DNA of 64,000 nt from assembly GCA_026018925.1 (NCBI GenBank), contig JAKSZU010000002.1, positions 10,165,662 through 10,229,661 of the forward strand, written 5' to 3'. This DNA is from Tupaia tana. Taxonomy: Eukaryota; Chordata; Mammalia; Scandentia; Tupaiidae. A model generated the notes under the pieces. The model had not been told where the DNA came from. It ran no database searches and worked only from the letters and a program-made list of their open reading frames with translations. Position numbers and translations under genes: made by a program. This document shows, in pieces, positions 60,101-63,831 of the stretch (the stretch's first letter is position 1; every line of letters begins with the position of its first letter).

Positions 60101-62941
60101 GCTGGGGAGAGAACCAGCTCTCCACAGCTCAGCAATGGGAGAGTGAGAAATGCGGGAATCCTGGAAGTGTCAGTGGGATCCCAGGTGTGAGAGGGCTTGC
60201 CCATAAGGTCTGCCGATTCGGAGGCCTGGCAGGAGACACGAGTTTTCCTACAGGGCCAGGCAGAGAACGGTCCGTGCCGTGAGCAGAGGCCCAGGGTGTG
60301 TACGCCGAGGGCGGAGGGTGCGTCATCACCTGTAAGATTGGCACAGGTGCCCGTCTCCTTTCCCGTCCACTGCTAGTTACCAGGTAGCAGGGTCTCCAGA
60401 GCCTGCACCTTCACTTGGTGCCTCTGATCTTGGGATGTTGGCGTGTTCGGGGCACACAGCTCTGGAACGGCCTCAGCCACGAGCCAGTTCCGTGAGGCAA
60501 GGGAATGGCCACGAGATGTTCGAAGGCCCAGCGGGGCCTGCGGTCGGATCTCAGGGAGACGGCATGGGGGCGGGGGAGAGGCATAGCCCGATGTTGGAGC
60601 TGCCCTCGCAGAGGCTGTTCCCAAGATGCGTCTCAGGAACACCTGACCCCGGTGAGTGGGTGGAGAGGGCTGAGGAAGGAAGCAAGCCTGGGCTAGGTGG
60701 GAGGATGAGTAGAACATCCGTGTGAGCGGTGCGGGCTGTGCTCCAGCGGAAGGCCTAGCACAGGAGGAGGACAGGGTCCTCGGGCACAGGAGCTGAAAGC
60801 ATGGAGTGCAATGTGAGGGGGCATGTGGGGGGGCCCGGGGTGGGCTGGTGTGGAGTCCCGAAGGGTGACAGCCGGGCGAAGGCACTGCTTCCGTCCAGAC
60901 GGCGGGCGCCTCCTGGAGTTTTACTGGGGGCTGGCAGAACTGGATGCTTCTGAGAAATGTGACTGATGGCAGATAGCAAATCAGCTTGGTGCGGCCAACA
61001 GAGTGGCAGTGAGGAGAGTGCCGTGACCAAGTGAGAGTGACAAATGAGGACGTAGAGCTGAGAGCAGTGGGTGCAGTCGGGCTGTTAGAGCCTGGTGGGC
61101 CAGACGGACAGCTGCCAGGGCGAGGGGCAGCCGAGGCCAGGGGAGCAGGTCTGCAGGGGCCCAGGGGCTGGTCCGTGTGGCCCGTGAGCCGCATGAGGGG
61201 CCGTCAGTATCCCGGTGGAGATGGTGAGGACCCAGTGTCCCAGCGTTGCTGGGCTCAGGAGAAGCACGCGGCCTGGGGCTAGGGATCTGCGGGCTATCTG
61301 AATGTAGGTAGCCATTGGAGCCATGAGGTGGAAGGCCACCTCCTCCCAGGAGGCCAGGACAGAGTGAGAGGACGGCAGAAGCGAGGACAGCATCCTGAAA
61401 GGTGGCCCAGGGTAGGACAGGCAATGGGCACGGAGCGGCCAGGAGACAGGACGGCGAGTGGAGCAGGGAGAGACCAGGAGAGCCAGGGACACAGAGATGG
61501 CCAGTGCGGACCAGGCCAGATCCTGGTCAGGACAGGAAGTGGGGCCACTGGGTCTGCAGGTGGAGGTGGGTAGCCACCAGCCACCTGGCTGGAGTGGGCC
61601 AGGCAGGACGTGGGCGGAACCCAGAGCAGAGCGTGGTGAGGTGGGGTCCGACTTGCAGCCTGTGCTGGCACTGACCCGGCCGGTTCAGCAGGGTCCCCGA
61701 GACAGTCTGGAAAGTTCTGCGAGCCAGTTGCTGAGCAGGGGTCAGCTGCCAGACGGTGGCTCAGCAGTAAGACTGATGTGCTGGGAGGCAGCCCCACGTG
61801 GGGAGGTGGTCAGTTTGCACCTGGAGACCTCCCAGAGAACGCCAGGCACACGTGCTCTGTGAGCCAGGTGGGCTGCGGCTGGGGTGAAGATGGTGTCAGG
61901 CTCTCTTAGGGTTCCCGCCCCCCGTTGTCTCTCTCACTCAGGGAATAAGATAACTAAGCTTTAAAAAATTAAAGTATATAAAATATACTAAAACCAGGTC
62001 ATTAATACTCAAACCCCATCGGGTTCTAATTCGCCCACTCCATTTCCTCTGCCGTCTGTGCAGCGAGTTTATTTCTGTCTCCTGTACCTTTGTGGGGGAG
62101 ACTCCCTGGTGGGGTGCAGCGGCGCACCTGTCCCCGGTACCGCAGTGAGCCACATCCTATCTGAGGTTGGAAATGGCCGCGCGTGACAAATCGGGGTTTT
62201 ATTTTCCAGGGTTGCTAACCATTTCCAGCGCTCCATTAGGTACGAGGCTGTGAAGACGGTAAGAGAGGACAAGGTTCCAAGCATTCTGGCCCTGAAGAGC
62301 AGGACAGGAGCAGGGTGGTTCCCGGAGGGCAGCGGGAGGCCCGCGTGTGTCTGACTGCCTCTTCCAGTGCGCTGCACACACTGGGTGGGACCGAGCGTGG
62401 CAGCGAGAAGCCCAGGGTGACGGCCAAGAGGAGGCCGGTCCTCAGGCAGAAGCAGGGTCACGGCTTCCGCTGAGACGCAGCAGGAAGGGCCGGCGGTGAA
62501 GTAATGGTGTCCGTAAATGGAAGCGCAGCCGCTTCCTCTCTGGAGGCTTCCGCTTTCCAGGTGAAGCAGAGTTGAGGCCGTGAGTGTGAGGCACTTCGTA
62601 GGCACTCAGTGAACAACTGCCACATGGGCAAATGAACAGCCGTGTGCCCGGGTGCAGGGCCGTGGTGCTCTGCCGTCTAGGGGGTGGAGAATGTGGGAGT
62701 TGTGGCAGAAGCTGGTGAGCAGTGCAGCGGCTGAGGGCTCCCGAAGGCCCCCAGGAGCTGGCGGCTTCCAGAGAGGCCCCCAGGACAAGGCAGGCGAGCC
62801 CATGCATTTCTGGGGTGGTAACACCTTGCCTTGGCTCCCAGGTGTCCTGGCGTCTCTCTGCGGTGGCCTCGTGATGCTTTTGCCTGAAACCAAGGGCATT
62901 GCCTTGCCGGAGACGGTGGACGACGTAGAGAAACTTGGCAG
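17854..62941 (+). CDS. SLC22A3: SLC22A3 (OCT3) gene, coding exons 2-10, partial at both ends
   Basis: Joined coding span of a polyspecific organic cation transporter of the SLC22 branch of the major facilitator superfamily, a plasma-membrane facilitative carrier for monoamines and other organic cations. Nine exons (17854-17957, 18113-18267, 20190-20358, 22155-22272, 50535-50632, 50752-50966, 57833-57941, 58681-58793, 62842-62941) total 1181 nt and splice in frame with no stop codon. Exons 9 and 10 match what I know of human OCT3 almost residue for residue ([37 protein letters not shown]), and clearly not OCT1 or OCT2. Exon 1 and the final exon fall outside the window, so neither start nor stop codon is seen. 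In known mammalian genomes the gene follows SLC22A1 and SLC22A2 and is followed by LPA/PLG-type genes; in mouse it is imprinted in placenta. Nothing in this window shows its regulation. Confidence 0.97.
17958..18112 (+). other. SLC22A3: SLC22A3 intron 2 (155 bp)
   Basis: Short phase-2 intron with GTACGT donor and a polypyrimidine tract ending gaaaag. No repeats inside. Confidence 0.95.
18113..18267 (+). CDS. SLC22A3: SLC22A3 coding exon 3 (TM3-TM4)
   Basis: Exon of 155 nt, acceptor tttcttgaaaag, donor GTAAGA. It completes the split arginine codon, then reads [18 protein letters not shown], a hydrophobic TM3, and [22 protein letters not shown] entering TM4. It ends after one base of a valine codon. 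The RFLQG segment is typical of OCT TM4. The preceding intron is only 155 bp, so exons 2 and 3 form a tight pair. Confidence 0.96.
18540..18690 (+). mobile_element. SINE-B, sense
   Basis: Head ggggactagcaggtggcatg with gtggttaaggtgctgg, box-B-like ggtttgagtcctgg, CT run, then caaattaaaatt and an AT-rich tail. Lacks the usual TCTGGT before the tail. Confidence 0.87.
18865..19132 (+). mobile_element. SINE-A1, near-consensus, with perfect 16-bp duplication
   Basis: Keeps most CpGs (ccacgtagtcgaccgcggtt; gggcgcgtgtgcgtgcgtgc). Flanked by aaataagaagctcatt at 18849-18864 and 19133-19148 without mismatch, so among the youngest insertions here. A few bases are deleted in the [16 protein letters not shown]. 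Confidence 0.96.
19220..19408 (+). repeat. CTTT/CCTT/CT microsatellite
   Basis: Starts as mixed tttcttccttcc units, becomes pure CTTT (about 19289-19335), then pure CT with one GT interruption, ending cctttttttcccccc. No SINE body is attached, unlike the GAAA run at 24 kb. Confidence 0.95.
19878..20010 (+). mobile_element. 7SL RNA-derived (Alu-like) remnant
   Basis: cttgtcatcccaactgtgga, gactgaggcagcaggaccat and gtgggcctgggcaacatggg follow the order of the left and right ends of 7SL-derived SINEs, then an A-poor linker and agccaggtgtagtggc, which looks like the start of a second monomer. Diverged; box A not clear. Confidence 0.6.
20190..20358 (+). CDS. SLC22A3: SLC22A3 coding exon 4 (TM5-TM6)
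   Basis: Exon of 169 nt with a good pyrimidine tract (ttgttttctttcag) and a GTAATG donor. Reads [18 protein letters not shown], then the hydrophobic [15 protein letters not shown], a polar turn NWQGIQ and a second hydrophobic stretch ending LFLLYYW, i.e. TM5 and TM6 with a short loop. The tryptophan codon is split TG/G across the next intron. No frame damage. Confidence 0.96.
20521..20642 (+). mobile_element. Short palindromic mariner-like element
   Basis: Ends are imperfect inverted repeats: aggtcttcaaaagtttatgg at the left and tccacaaatgttttgaagtc at the right, about 120 bp apart, beside TA-rich flanks. The interior (ttatgaaaaatctatgggtg) agrees with non-autonomous Tc1/mariner-type elements known in mammals. 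No coding capacity. Confidence 0.55.
20814..21000 (-). mobile_element. SINE-A2, antisense, head missing
   Basis: T-rich tail, gatttttcccgtaaggcatg, gtgagaaatcacctcccccg and gggattttgggcatgcaccc, stopping at tggcatgatttttc where the next SINE tail begins. The tRNA-like head is absent and does not resume after the next SINE: truncation or recombination. Confidence 0.85.
21001..21250 (-). mobile_element. SINE-A2, antisense
   Basis: gagatttttcacgacaggat through to caccatgcaacctgctggca. Abuts the truncated copy to its left. Has a ctctttcag acceptor-like site at 21129-21130. Confidence 0.88.
21281..21566 (-). mobile_element. SINE-A, antisense
   Basis: Mixed CTTT/T tail, gagagttttttgccataggg, an 11-C run, then ctcctctcaggatcttgggc and head aactgctggtccc. 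Imperfect duplication: gaatatatttt before, gattatatttt after. Confidence 0.92.
21587..21772 (-). mobile_element. SINE A/B intermediate, antisense
   Basis: Read on the minus strand: a SINE-B-like head and short CT-rich body with no caagatcccgagagg segment, but the 3' end is that of SINE-A (ctggcgagcacacattccat, then atagcaaaattg). It combines parts of both families. Confidence 0.8.
22155..22272 (+). CDS. SLC22A3: SLC22A3 coding exon 5 (cytoplasmic loop, PESPRW signature)
   Basis: Exon of 118 nt, acceptor cctcctttgccag, donor GTAATT, ending in phase 0. Encodes [20 protein letters not shown] followed by [25 protein letters not shown] is the family signature right after TM6 and begins the large cytoplasmic loop, which in OCTs carries phosphorylation sites. 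As I recall the human protein has V rather than A before VPESPRW. This exon is followed by the 28-kb intron 5. Confidence 0.96.
22836..23027 (+). mobile_element. SINE-B, sense, with duplication
   Basis: Head ggggcctggcagatggtgtg, CT-rich body and AT tail aagtagaataaataaatgaa. Flanked by aaagccctttctt (22823-22835) and aaagcccgttctt (23028-23040), 12 of 13 identical. Confidence 0.93.
24131..24360 (+). mobile_element. SINE-A2 inserted in an LTR
   Basis: Diverged head (gttagccaggtgtcatggtg), box-B-like gttggagtcctgg, body with cccaaaatcctgagaggaga, ending tgccctatagcgaaaaaaga. Its A tail leads straight into the GAAA microsatellite. Confidence 0.85.
24355..24602 (+). repeat. GAAA/GGAA/GGGA microsatellite grown from a SINE tail
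   Basis: About 245 bp of pure purine: gaaa/gaga mix, then an almost perfect gaaa array (24430-24515), ggaa, a short poly-G and gggagggaga units. Begins exactly at the A tail of the preceding SINE. Confidence 0.95.
25330..25645 (+). mobile_element. Probable MLT1-like LTR remnant
   Basis: The end of this stretch (gccgagaaataactgtttcc, aactacagaatg, cttgctgccaaagctgacta) follows the 3' end of MLT1-type LTRs with a terminal actaatg. The 5' half is only vaguely similar, so the start is a guess. Confidence 0.4.
25790..26125 (+). repeat. Old interspersed repeat, family not resolved
   Basis: gatgttgggcttggccacga followed by ctgctttagccaatgg is a phrase I know from an old mammalian LTR-type repeat, but I cannot name it. 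It also contains a 31-bp stretch shared with the L1 at 26552-26582. Confidence 0.35.
26904..27083 (-). mobile_element. SINE-B inserted in L1, antisense, with duplication
   Basis: ttaaagaataattttatcta tail, ttaatttgaccagagagatg, then head accatgccacctgccaaccc. The L1 sequence aagtgtttttct is duplicated at 26892-26903 and 27084-27095. Confidence 0.94.
27323..27580 (-). mobile_element. SINE-A inserted in L1, antisense
   Basis: Interrupts the L1 between tatcattattattac and accattatttttttt. The tail region has become a C run (cccccccccccc). Contains a cctctcag acceptor-like site at 27457-27458. Confidence 0.92.
29007..29276 (-). mobile_element. SINE-A, antisense, with 16-bp duplication
   Basis: About 30-T tail, gagaggttttggctataggg, body, head actaactgctggtccca. 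Flanked by tcctaggggaatttct (28991-29006) and tcctagggggatttct (29277-29292), one mismatch. Confidence 0.95.
29703..29929 (-). mobile_element. SINE-A2, antisense, tail missing
   Basis: Begins within the body (cactccccagaaagacagag) with no T tail or ccctatagc end, then runs to acaacctgctggtccca. About 10 bp near the head (gggagtccag) are deleted. Contains an ACAC expansion. Confidence 0.85.
30557..30735 (+). mobile_element. SINE-B, sense, with duplication
   Basis: Head ggggctggcaggtgacatgg, CT-rich body, tail ctctggtcaaattaaaataa. Flanked by tgaaaaatattcatc (30542-30556) and tgaaaaaatatttcatc (30736-30752). Confidence 0.93.
32965..33112 (+). mobile_element. SINE-B, sense, with duplication
   Basis: Head ggggccaataggtggcatgg, shortened CT body, tail tctggtcaaattaaaattaa. 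Flanked by gaaagacgttattgaa (32949-32964) and gaaagatattattgaa (33113-33128). Confidence 0.93.
33186..33450 (+). mobile_element. SINE-A, sense, with duplication
   Basis: Head gggaccagcaattagtgtaa; the ttaaaact stretch of the body is deleted (ggtggctcacgccggg); end ccctatagcaaaaacctctc. Flanked by tgaatcacag at 33176-33185 and 33451-33460. Confidence 0.94.
33497..33741 (-). mobile_element. SINE-A2 variant (CCAAT type), antisense
   Basis: Shares a distinctive gcatcccccaataggacgtg and ggccaccagggctaggattt with 38318-38562 and 55228-55470, so these three form an older subgroup. Head ends acatggctggcc. Confidence 0.8.
34131..34406 (+). mobile_element. SINE-A, sense, with duplication
   Basis: Head ggaccagcatatggcataat, body with tccaaaatcctgagaggaga, tail of A and gaaaa units. 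Flanked by cagatagaatctca (34117-34130) and cagattgaatctca (34407-34420). Confidence 0.94.
34743..35012 (+). mobile_element. SINE-A, sense
   Basis: Head gggaccagcagttggtgtaa, with an extra aactcaactcac repeat in the body and a shortened CT stretch; ends ccctatagcaaaaacctctc plus about 18 A. Duplication not clear. Confidence 0.93.
36314..36575 (-). mobile_element. SINE-A2, antisense, with duplication
   Basis: T-rich tail, agcgttttttgccatagtac, head ccatctgctggccccg. Flanked by ctccaatgggg at 36303-36313 and 36576-36586, identical. Acceptor-like cctcccag at 36452-36453. Confidence 0.94.
36590..36742 (-). mobile_element. SINE-C fragment, antisense
   Basis: Reverse complement aligns with 47585-47830: shared ctgaggtcttcc and tcctgcctggctgaggctg phrases in the same order, and a head with ccagcactgcgagtgctgct. 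Confidence 0.6.
36895..37171 (-). repeat. Possible very diverged SINE
   Basis: T-rich left end, a purine stretch (gaaatagaaagaaatagaga) and a GC-rich remainder resemble the layout of the antisense SINE-C copies, but no head motif is convincing. Confidence 0.25.
37828..38091 (-). mobile_element. SINE-A1, antisense, with long duplication
   Basis: Retains CpGs (cgaaccgcggtcgactacgt). Flanked by catattttcttttctttttt at 37807-37826 and 38092-38111; the exact left boundary is blurred because the target ends in T like the tail. Confidence 0.94.
38113..38317 (-). mobile_element. SINE-B with expanded (ATTT)n tail, antisense
   Basis: Tail carries about ten ATTT units (38136-38176), then ttaatttgactagaaaggga, a GA body and head cgccacctgctggcccc. 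Confidence 0.92.
38318..38562 (-). mobile_element. SINE-A2 variant (CCAAT-type group), antisense
   Basis: cagagagcaagtgcactcac, ccttcaacatggcatggtca, caagccaccagggcagggtt and head catggggccagcccc. Same older subgroup as 33497-33741. Three SINEs in a row in the same orientation from 37828. Confidence 0.78.
39333..39465 (+). mobile_element. SINE-A2 head half, 3'-truncated
   Basis: Head ggggatcagcagatggtgcg and box-B-like cggttcaagtcctgg, stopping within the body (gcccaaaatttcaagaggat) exactly where the duplicated segment starts. Confidence 0.8.
39466..39998 (+). repeat. Local duplication, copy 1 (split by a SINE-B)
   Basis: Without the SINE at 39589-39766 this ~350-bp unit aligns with 41621-41965: shared ctctttccacccagaagctg, gccatggcgtgtatcctccc, gtctgtgagacgtgtgggga and agagcagaggctgaagggac. 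Similarity by eye is near 90%. No coding pattern. Confidence 0.88.
39589..39766 (+). mobile_element. SINE-B inserted in duplication copy 1
   Basis: Head gggttgagagatggtgtggt, CT body, tail ctctggtcaaatataaataa. Flanked by aggacatgataag (39576-39588) and aggacatggtaag (39767-39779). Copy 2 of the duplication has the empty site (gaggacgcgctaag). Confidence 0.94.
40004..40185 (+). mobile_element. SINE-A2, 3' part only
   Basis: gggagaggagaatggaggga, gccgtgtggctccccctggg, a CT stretch and cccatagcaaaattttaaaa. The tRNA-like head is missing; it begins where duplication copy 1 ends. Confidence 0.75.
41085..41366 (-). mobile_element. SINE-A2, antisense
   Basis: AT-rich tail, gagattttcactacaggctg, body and head catctgccggcccc. 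Acceptor-like cctctcag at 41247-41248. It lies between the two duplication copies. Confidence 0.9.
41621..41965 (+). repeat. Local duplication, copy 2
   Basis: Uninterrupted partner of 39466-39998, same orientation, about 1.6 kb downstream. Homology runs from acttctttcttgtggctacc to acacattcacagacgaggt. It keeps more CpGs than copy 1. Confidence 0.88.
43037..43221 (-). mobile_element. SINE-B, antisense
   Basis: AT tail with tttatttatttattttaatt, tgaccagagatgaagggaga, head ccacgccacctgctggcccc. Weak duplication: agcaccttttctta before, aacacttttatac after. Confidence 0.92.
43540..43640 (-). mobile_element. MIR fragment, antisense
   Basis: aatcctcaacagaccctaat, then ttattctcgtgcctctgatg and gaaggctaaggttcaggg follow the reversed MIR core (tenth-position spacing kept). 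Diverged. Confidence 0.5.
44885..44900 (+). repeat. Short (AT)n run
   Basis: Seven to eight AT units following aacgg. Confidence 0.8.
45875..46030 (+). mobile_element. MIR, sense
   Basis: tgtagcataatggttaaaaa, then gagctacttagctttcttac, gcctcagcttcttcccctct and gtaatgggaacaatagtagt reproduce the MIR tRNA head, core and 3' part in order. Confidence 0.8.
46210..46470 (-). mobile_element. SINE-A1, antisense
   Basis: T tail, gaagaggtttttgctatagg, gcgcatgcactcaccagaca, intact ctcctctcgggatcttgggc and head cgctaactgctggtccc. The CpG at the acceptor-like position is still CGG. Confidence 0.94.
46583..46856 (+). mobile_element. SINE-A, sense, with duplication
   Basis: Head gggaccagcagatggcgtag, a C run in the body, end tctataacaaaaactcctct. 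Flanked by caacatgtctt (46572-46582) and taacgtgtctt (46857-46867). Confidence 0.93.
47585..47830 (+). mobile_element. SINE-C, sense
   Basis: Head cggtggtggcgtagcagtaa, then ccgcatcctgaggtcttccc, accctgcctggctgaggctg, a CT-rich stretch and an AAAAC-rich tail. The best sense-strand copy of this older family. Confidence 0.7.
47925..48135 (+). mobile_element. MIR 3' part, sense
   Basis: tgatttcaaatcccgcctca, then tacataaaatgtaattaatg, atataaagtacttaggccag and aattcataaatgttaaccat follow the MIR consensus order. Diverged by substitutions only. Confidence 0.6.
49961..50026 (+). mobile_element. Palindromic MITE-like element, copy 1 (right end lost)
   Basis: Arms aaagtcatgatgcattttt and aaaaatacaccatgacttt are reverse complements at 17 of 19 positions, around a loop gcatagaaaaacacag. 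The right outer end is replaced by a SINE-A tail. Homologous to 51221-51582. Confidence 0.7.
50027..50281 (-). mobile_element. SINE-A, antisense, upstream of exon 6
   Basis: tgagagatttttgctatagc, body, an AT-rich interruption near the middle (aggtttttttaaatcc), head cgccctctgctggtccc. It joins the palindromic element without a visible duplication. Confidence 0.9.
50535..50632 (+). CDS. SLC22A3: SLC22A3 coding exon 6 (end of loop, start of TM7)
   Basis: Exon of 98 nt, acceptor cttttcttacacag, consensus GTAAGT donor. Reads [20 protein letters not shown] then [13 protein letters not shown]. The DLVRTPxxRK stretch precedes TM7 in all OCTs, and TM7 begins at CTLILMFAW. Ends with TG of a split tryptophan codon. 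A SINE-A copy (50027-50281, antisense) sits about 250 bp before the acceptor. Confidence 0.96.
50633..50751 (+). other. SLC22A3: SLC22A3 intron 6 (119 bp)
   Basis: Short phase-2 intron with a consensus GTAAGT donor and acceptor aatgtcactgcag. Repeat-free. Confidence 0.95.
50752..50966 (+). CDS. SLC22A3: SLC22A3 coding exon 7 (TM7-TM9)
   Basis: Exon of 215 nt, acceptor caatgtcactgcag, donor GTAATC. Reads [20 protein letters not shown], then [40 protein letters not shown] and [11 protein letters not shown]. The ERVGRR element is the MFS loop motif of the second half, between TM8 and TM9. Phase 1 end. Only 119 bp separate it from exon 6, so the two are probably recognised together. Confidence 0.97.
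51221..51582 (+). mobile_element. Palindromic MITE-like element, copy 2 (split by a SINE-A)
   Basis: Left part 51221-51265 and right part 51537-51582. Outer ends ctgtcagg / cctgacag are exact inverted repeats, with aaagtca / tgacttt inside them. Same interior as copy 1 (ttttgcatagaaaaaca). Confidence 0.75.
51266..51536 (+). mobile_element. SINE-A1 inserted in palindromic element, with duplication
   Basis: Head gggaccagcagttagtgtaa, caaccgcggttcgcgtccca, full body. Flanked by gaaaaacatagaa (51253-51265) and gaaaaacagagaa (51537-51549). Confidence 0.95.
52660..52992 (-). mobile_element. MaLR-type LTR remnant, antisense
   Basis: cacagtcctggaggccggag, then cttaactaattacagccgca, atgaccctgtttccaaatat and cactattcagcccagta follow a reversed MLT1-type LTR to its 5' terminus. 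Non-coding. Confidence 0.65.
53067..53322 (-). mobile_element. SINE-A1, antisense
   Basis: Short T tail, gagaggtttttttgctatag, gggtgcgtgcgctcgccaga, intact ctcctctcgggatcttgggc, head cgccaactgctggtccc. CpG-rich, so fairly young. Confidence 0.94.
55228..55470 (-). mobile_element. SINE-A2 variant (CCAAT type), antisense
   Basis: 14-T tail, ttgccagagggcatgtgcac, gcacctcccaatgggggata, caagcctccagggccaggat, head gctaaggggctggcc. Third member of the older subgroup. Confidence 0.8.
56742..57214 (+). mobile_element. SINE-B interrupted by a SINE-A1, with duplication
   Basis: SINE-B head ggggctggcaggtagtgtgg and tail ggtcaaattaaaataaatga up to 56887; the tail resumes after the nested SINE-A (aataaacttaaaaaaaaaag). 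Outer duplication aagaatctggctc at 56729-56741 and 57215-57227, identical. Confidence 0.95.
56888..57178 (+). mobile_element. SINE-A1 nested in SINE-B, with internal poly(A) expansion
   Basis: Head ggggaccagcagttagcata, full CpG-rich body. The end reads cgcctgaaagc, then 41 A (57128-57168), then cctctctaaaaa: the short internal A run before CCTCTC has expanded. Flanked by aatgaatg-type sequence from the SINE-B tail. Confidence 0.94.
57833..57941 (+). CDS. SLC22A3: SLC22A3 coding exon 8 (TM10)
   Basis: Exon of 109 nt, acceptor gactttgtgactgcag, donor GTAATT. Completes a glycine codon and reads [20 protein letters not shown] then [15 protein letters not shown] and a split arginine. The [10 protein letters not shown] motif after TM10 is shared by SLC22 members; TTLR rather than TFVR agrees with OCT3 over OCT1. 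Confidence 0.96.
57942..58680 (+). other. SLC22A3: SLC22A3 intron 8 (739 bp)
   Basis: Phase-2 intron between exons 8 and 9. No SINE or other repeat recognised, which is unusual for this window. Confidence 0.93.
58681..58793 (+). CDS. SLC22A3: SLC22A3 coding exon 9 (TM11, substrate-site aspartate)
   Basis: Exon of 113 nt, acceptor ctttttttattctacag, donor GTAAGG. Reads [20 protein letters not shown] then [17 protein letters not shown]. The aspartate in LCDFGG corresponds to the TM11 residue (Asp475 of rat OCT1) known to shape cation binding, and it is intact. One conservative change (L for V in AALW) from the human sequence as I recall it. Confidence 0.97.
58794..62841 (+). other. SLC22A3: SLC22A3 intron 9, with a GC-rich block
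   Basis: Phase-1 intron of 4048 bp. It begins with a diverged SINE-A2 (58817-59070) and an AT-rich stretch to about 59480. From about 59830 to 61920, and again 62220-62830, the sequence is markedly GC- and G-rich on the + strand. Long stop-free frames there, including 273 codons on the minus strand at 60373-61194, have no recognisable domain and are what high GC alone gives. Confidence 0.9.
58817..59070 (-). mobile_element. SINE-A2, antisense, 23 bp after exon 9
   Basis: (TTTG)n-like tail, gggttttgtcatagggtgtg, body, head ccacctgctggcccc. Imperfect duplication ttatctgct / ttatcggct. Acceptor-like ctcctcag at 58949-58950. It starts only 23 bp after the exon 9 end. Confidence 0.9.
62842..62941 (+). 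CDS. SLC22A3: SLC22A3 coding exon 10 (TM12 and start of C-terminus)
   Basis: Exon of 100 nt, acceptor cttggctcccag, donor GTACTG. Reads [20 protein letters not shown] then [13 protein letters not shown] and two bases (AG) of what should be a serine codon. PETKG is the conserved C-terminal MFS/SLC22 motif. About 20 residues and the stop codon should follow in a last exon, but no matching sequence occurs before base 64000. Confidence 0.97.
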
Positions 62942-62994
62942 GTACTGTGCAAATTCAGTGCGTCCTACACACGAGCAGGATTAGACACCGAGGG

Positions 62995-63577
62995 AGAGAG
63001 GGCTGCACGGGGAAAGCCGAACACCCACAGGAAAAAATCAACATTAGATTCCCACCTCACATCCTAAACACACATTTGAAGTAGACTTGAATGGCTTAAT
63101 GTTAAAAAGAACAAAACGAAAAACAAAGCCAGGCTCAGCCACAGTAGCACCGTCTGGATGCTGCTGCTCAGGGTGCACTGCTTGCAGGCTGACCCACCCG
63201 GGGGGCCTGGGTTCAATTACTGAGCCCCCTGGAAAAGTCGAGCGTGGTGGTGCACGCCTAAAGTCCCAGCTACTCAGGAGGAGGAAGCAGGAGGAATGGG
63301 ACTTGGCGAGACCCTGTCTAAAACACACACACTCACACACGCGCGTGCTATCAAAGAATATGTATCATATTTAAAATGTTGTGACAAAAGGTGCATTTTC
63401 ACATATGATGTTAAACTCAGAAGTGATCTAAGGAGAGAGCCCGATGATTGACAAAGAAAGAAATGTGGATGAACGTGGAACGGATTGAGGAGATGATAAC
63501 CTATCCGCGATCGATGAAATCCATACTCCACAAATTCTAATTTTCTGTTTGAAATTTTTCATAATAAAAAGGTATGA
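62995..63577 (+). mobile_element. L1 3' remnant, interrupted
   Basis: gattcccacctcacatccta and gtagacttgaatggcttaat resemble the end of L1 ORF2, and gtttgaaatttttcataata with aaaaagg resembles an old L1 3' terminus. A composite SINE lies between them. Diverged. Confidence 0.45.
63128..63321 (+). mobile_element. Composite SINE: tRNA-like part joined to 7SL-derived part
   Basis: The right part (63238-63321) reads gagcgtggtggtgcacgcct, aaagtcccagctactcagga and ggcgagaccctgtct, the two ends of a 7SL/Alu-type monomer. The left part carries cctgggttcaattactgagc, a box-B-like site, after a GC-rich stretch. A CA-rich tail follows. Confidence 0.6.
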
Positions 63578-63831
63578 GGGACCAGCAGTTAGCGTAATGG
63601 CTGTGTCACTGGACTCCCACGTAGTCGACCGCGGTTCGCATCCTGGACCCGGTGGCTTAAAACTCACACCAGGCGTGTGTGTGTGCGTGCCCAAGATCCC
63701 GAGAGGAGAATGAAGGAGAAGGGATTGCGGTGTGGCCATCCCCCCCGGGGGGTGATTTCTCGCTTTCTGTCTCTCTGTCTCTCTCTGTCTGTCTGGCGAG
63801 CACACGCACCCTATAGCAACCCCCCCCCAAA
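63578..63831 (+). mobile_element. SINE-A1, sense, with duplication
   Basis: Head gggaccagcagttagcgtaa, tcgaccgcggttcgcatcct, full body; the AAAAACCTCTC end has become a C run before the A tail. Flanked by aaaaaggtatga at 63566-63577 and 63832-63843. Confidence 0.95.

Noticed and set aside
60640..60665. Possible extra exon end at ccccggtgagtggg in intron 9
   Set aside because: The donor is good but no in-frame acceptor and no SLC22 peptide precede it; exon 9 already joins exon 10 in phase.
60373..61194. 273-codon open frame on the minus strand
   Set aside because: It lies in a very GC-rich intronic block where stops are rare; overlapping long frames exist in other phases, and the residues (Pro, Ser, Thr, Ala rich) match no family I recognise.
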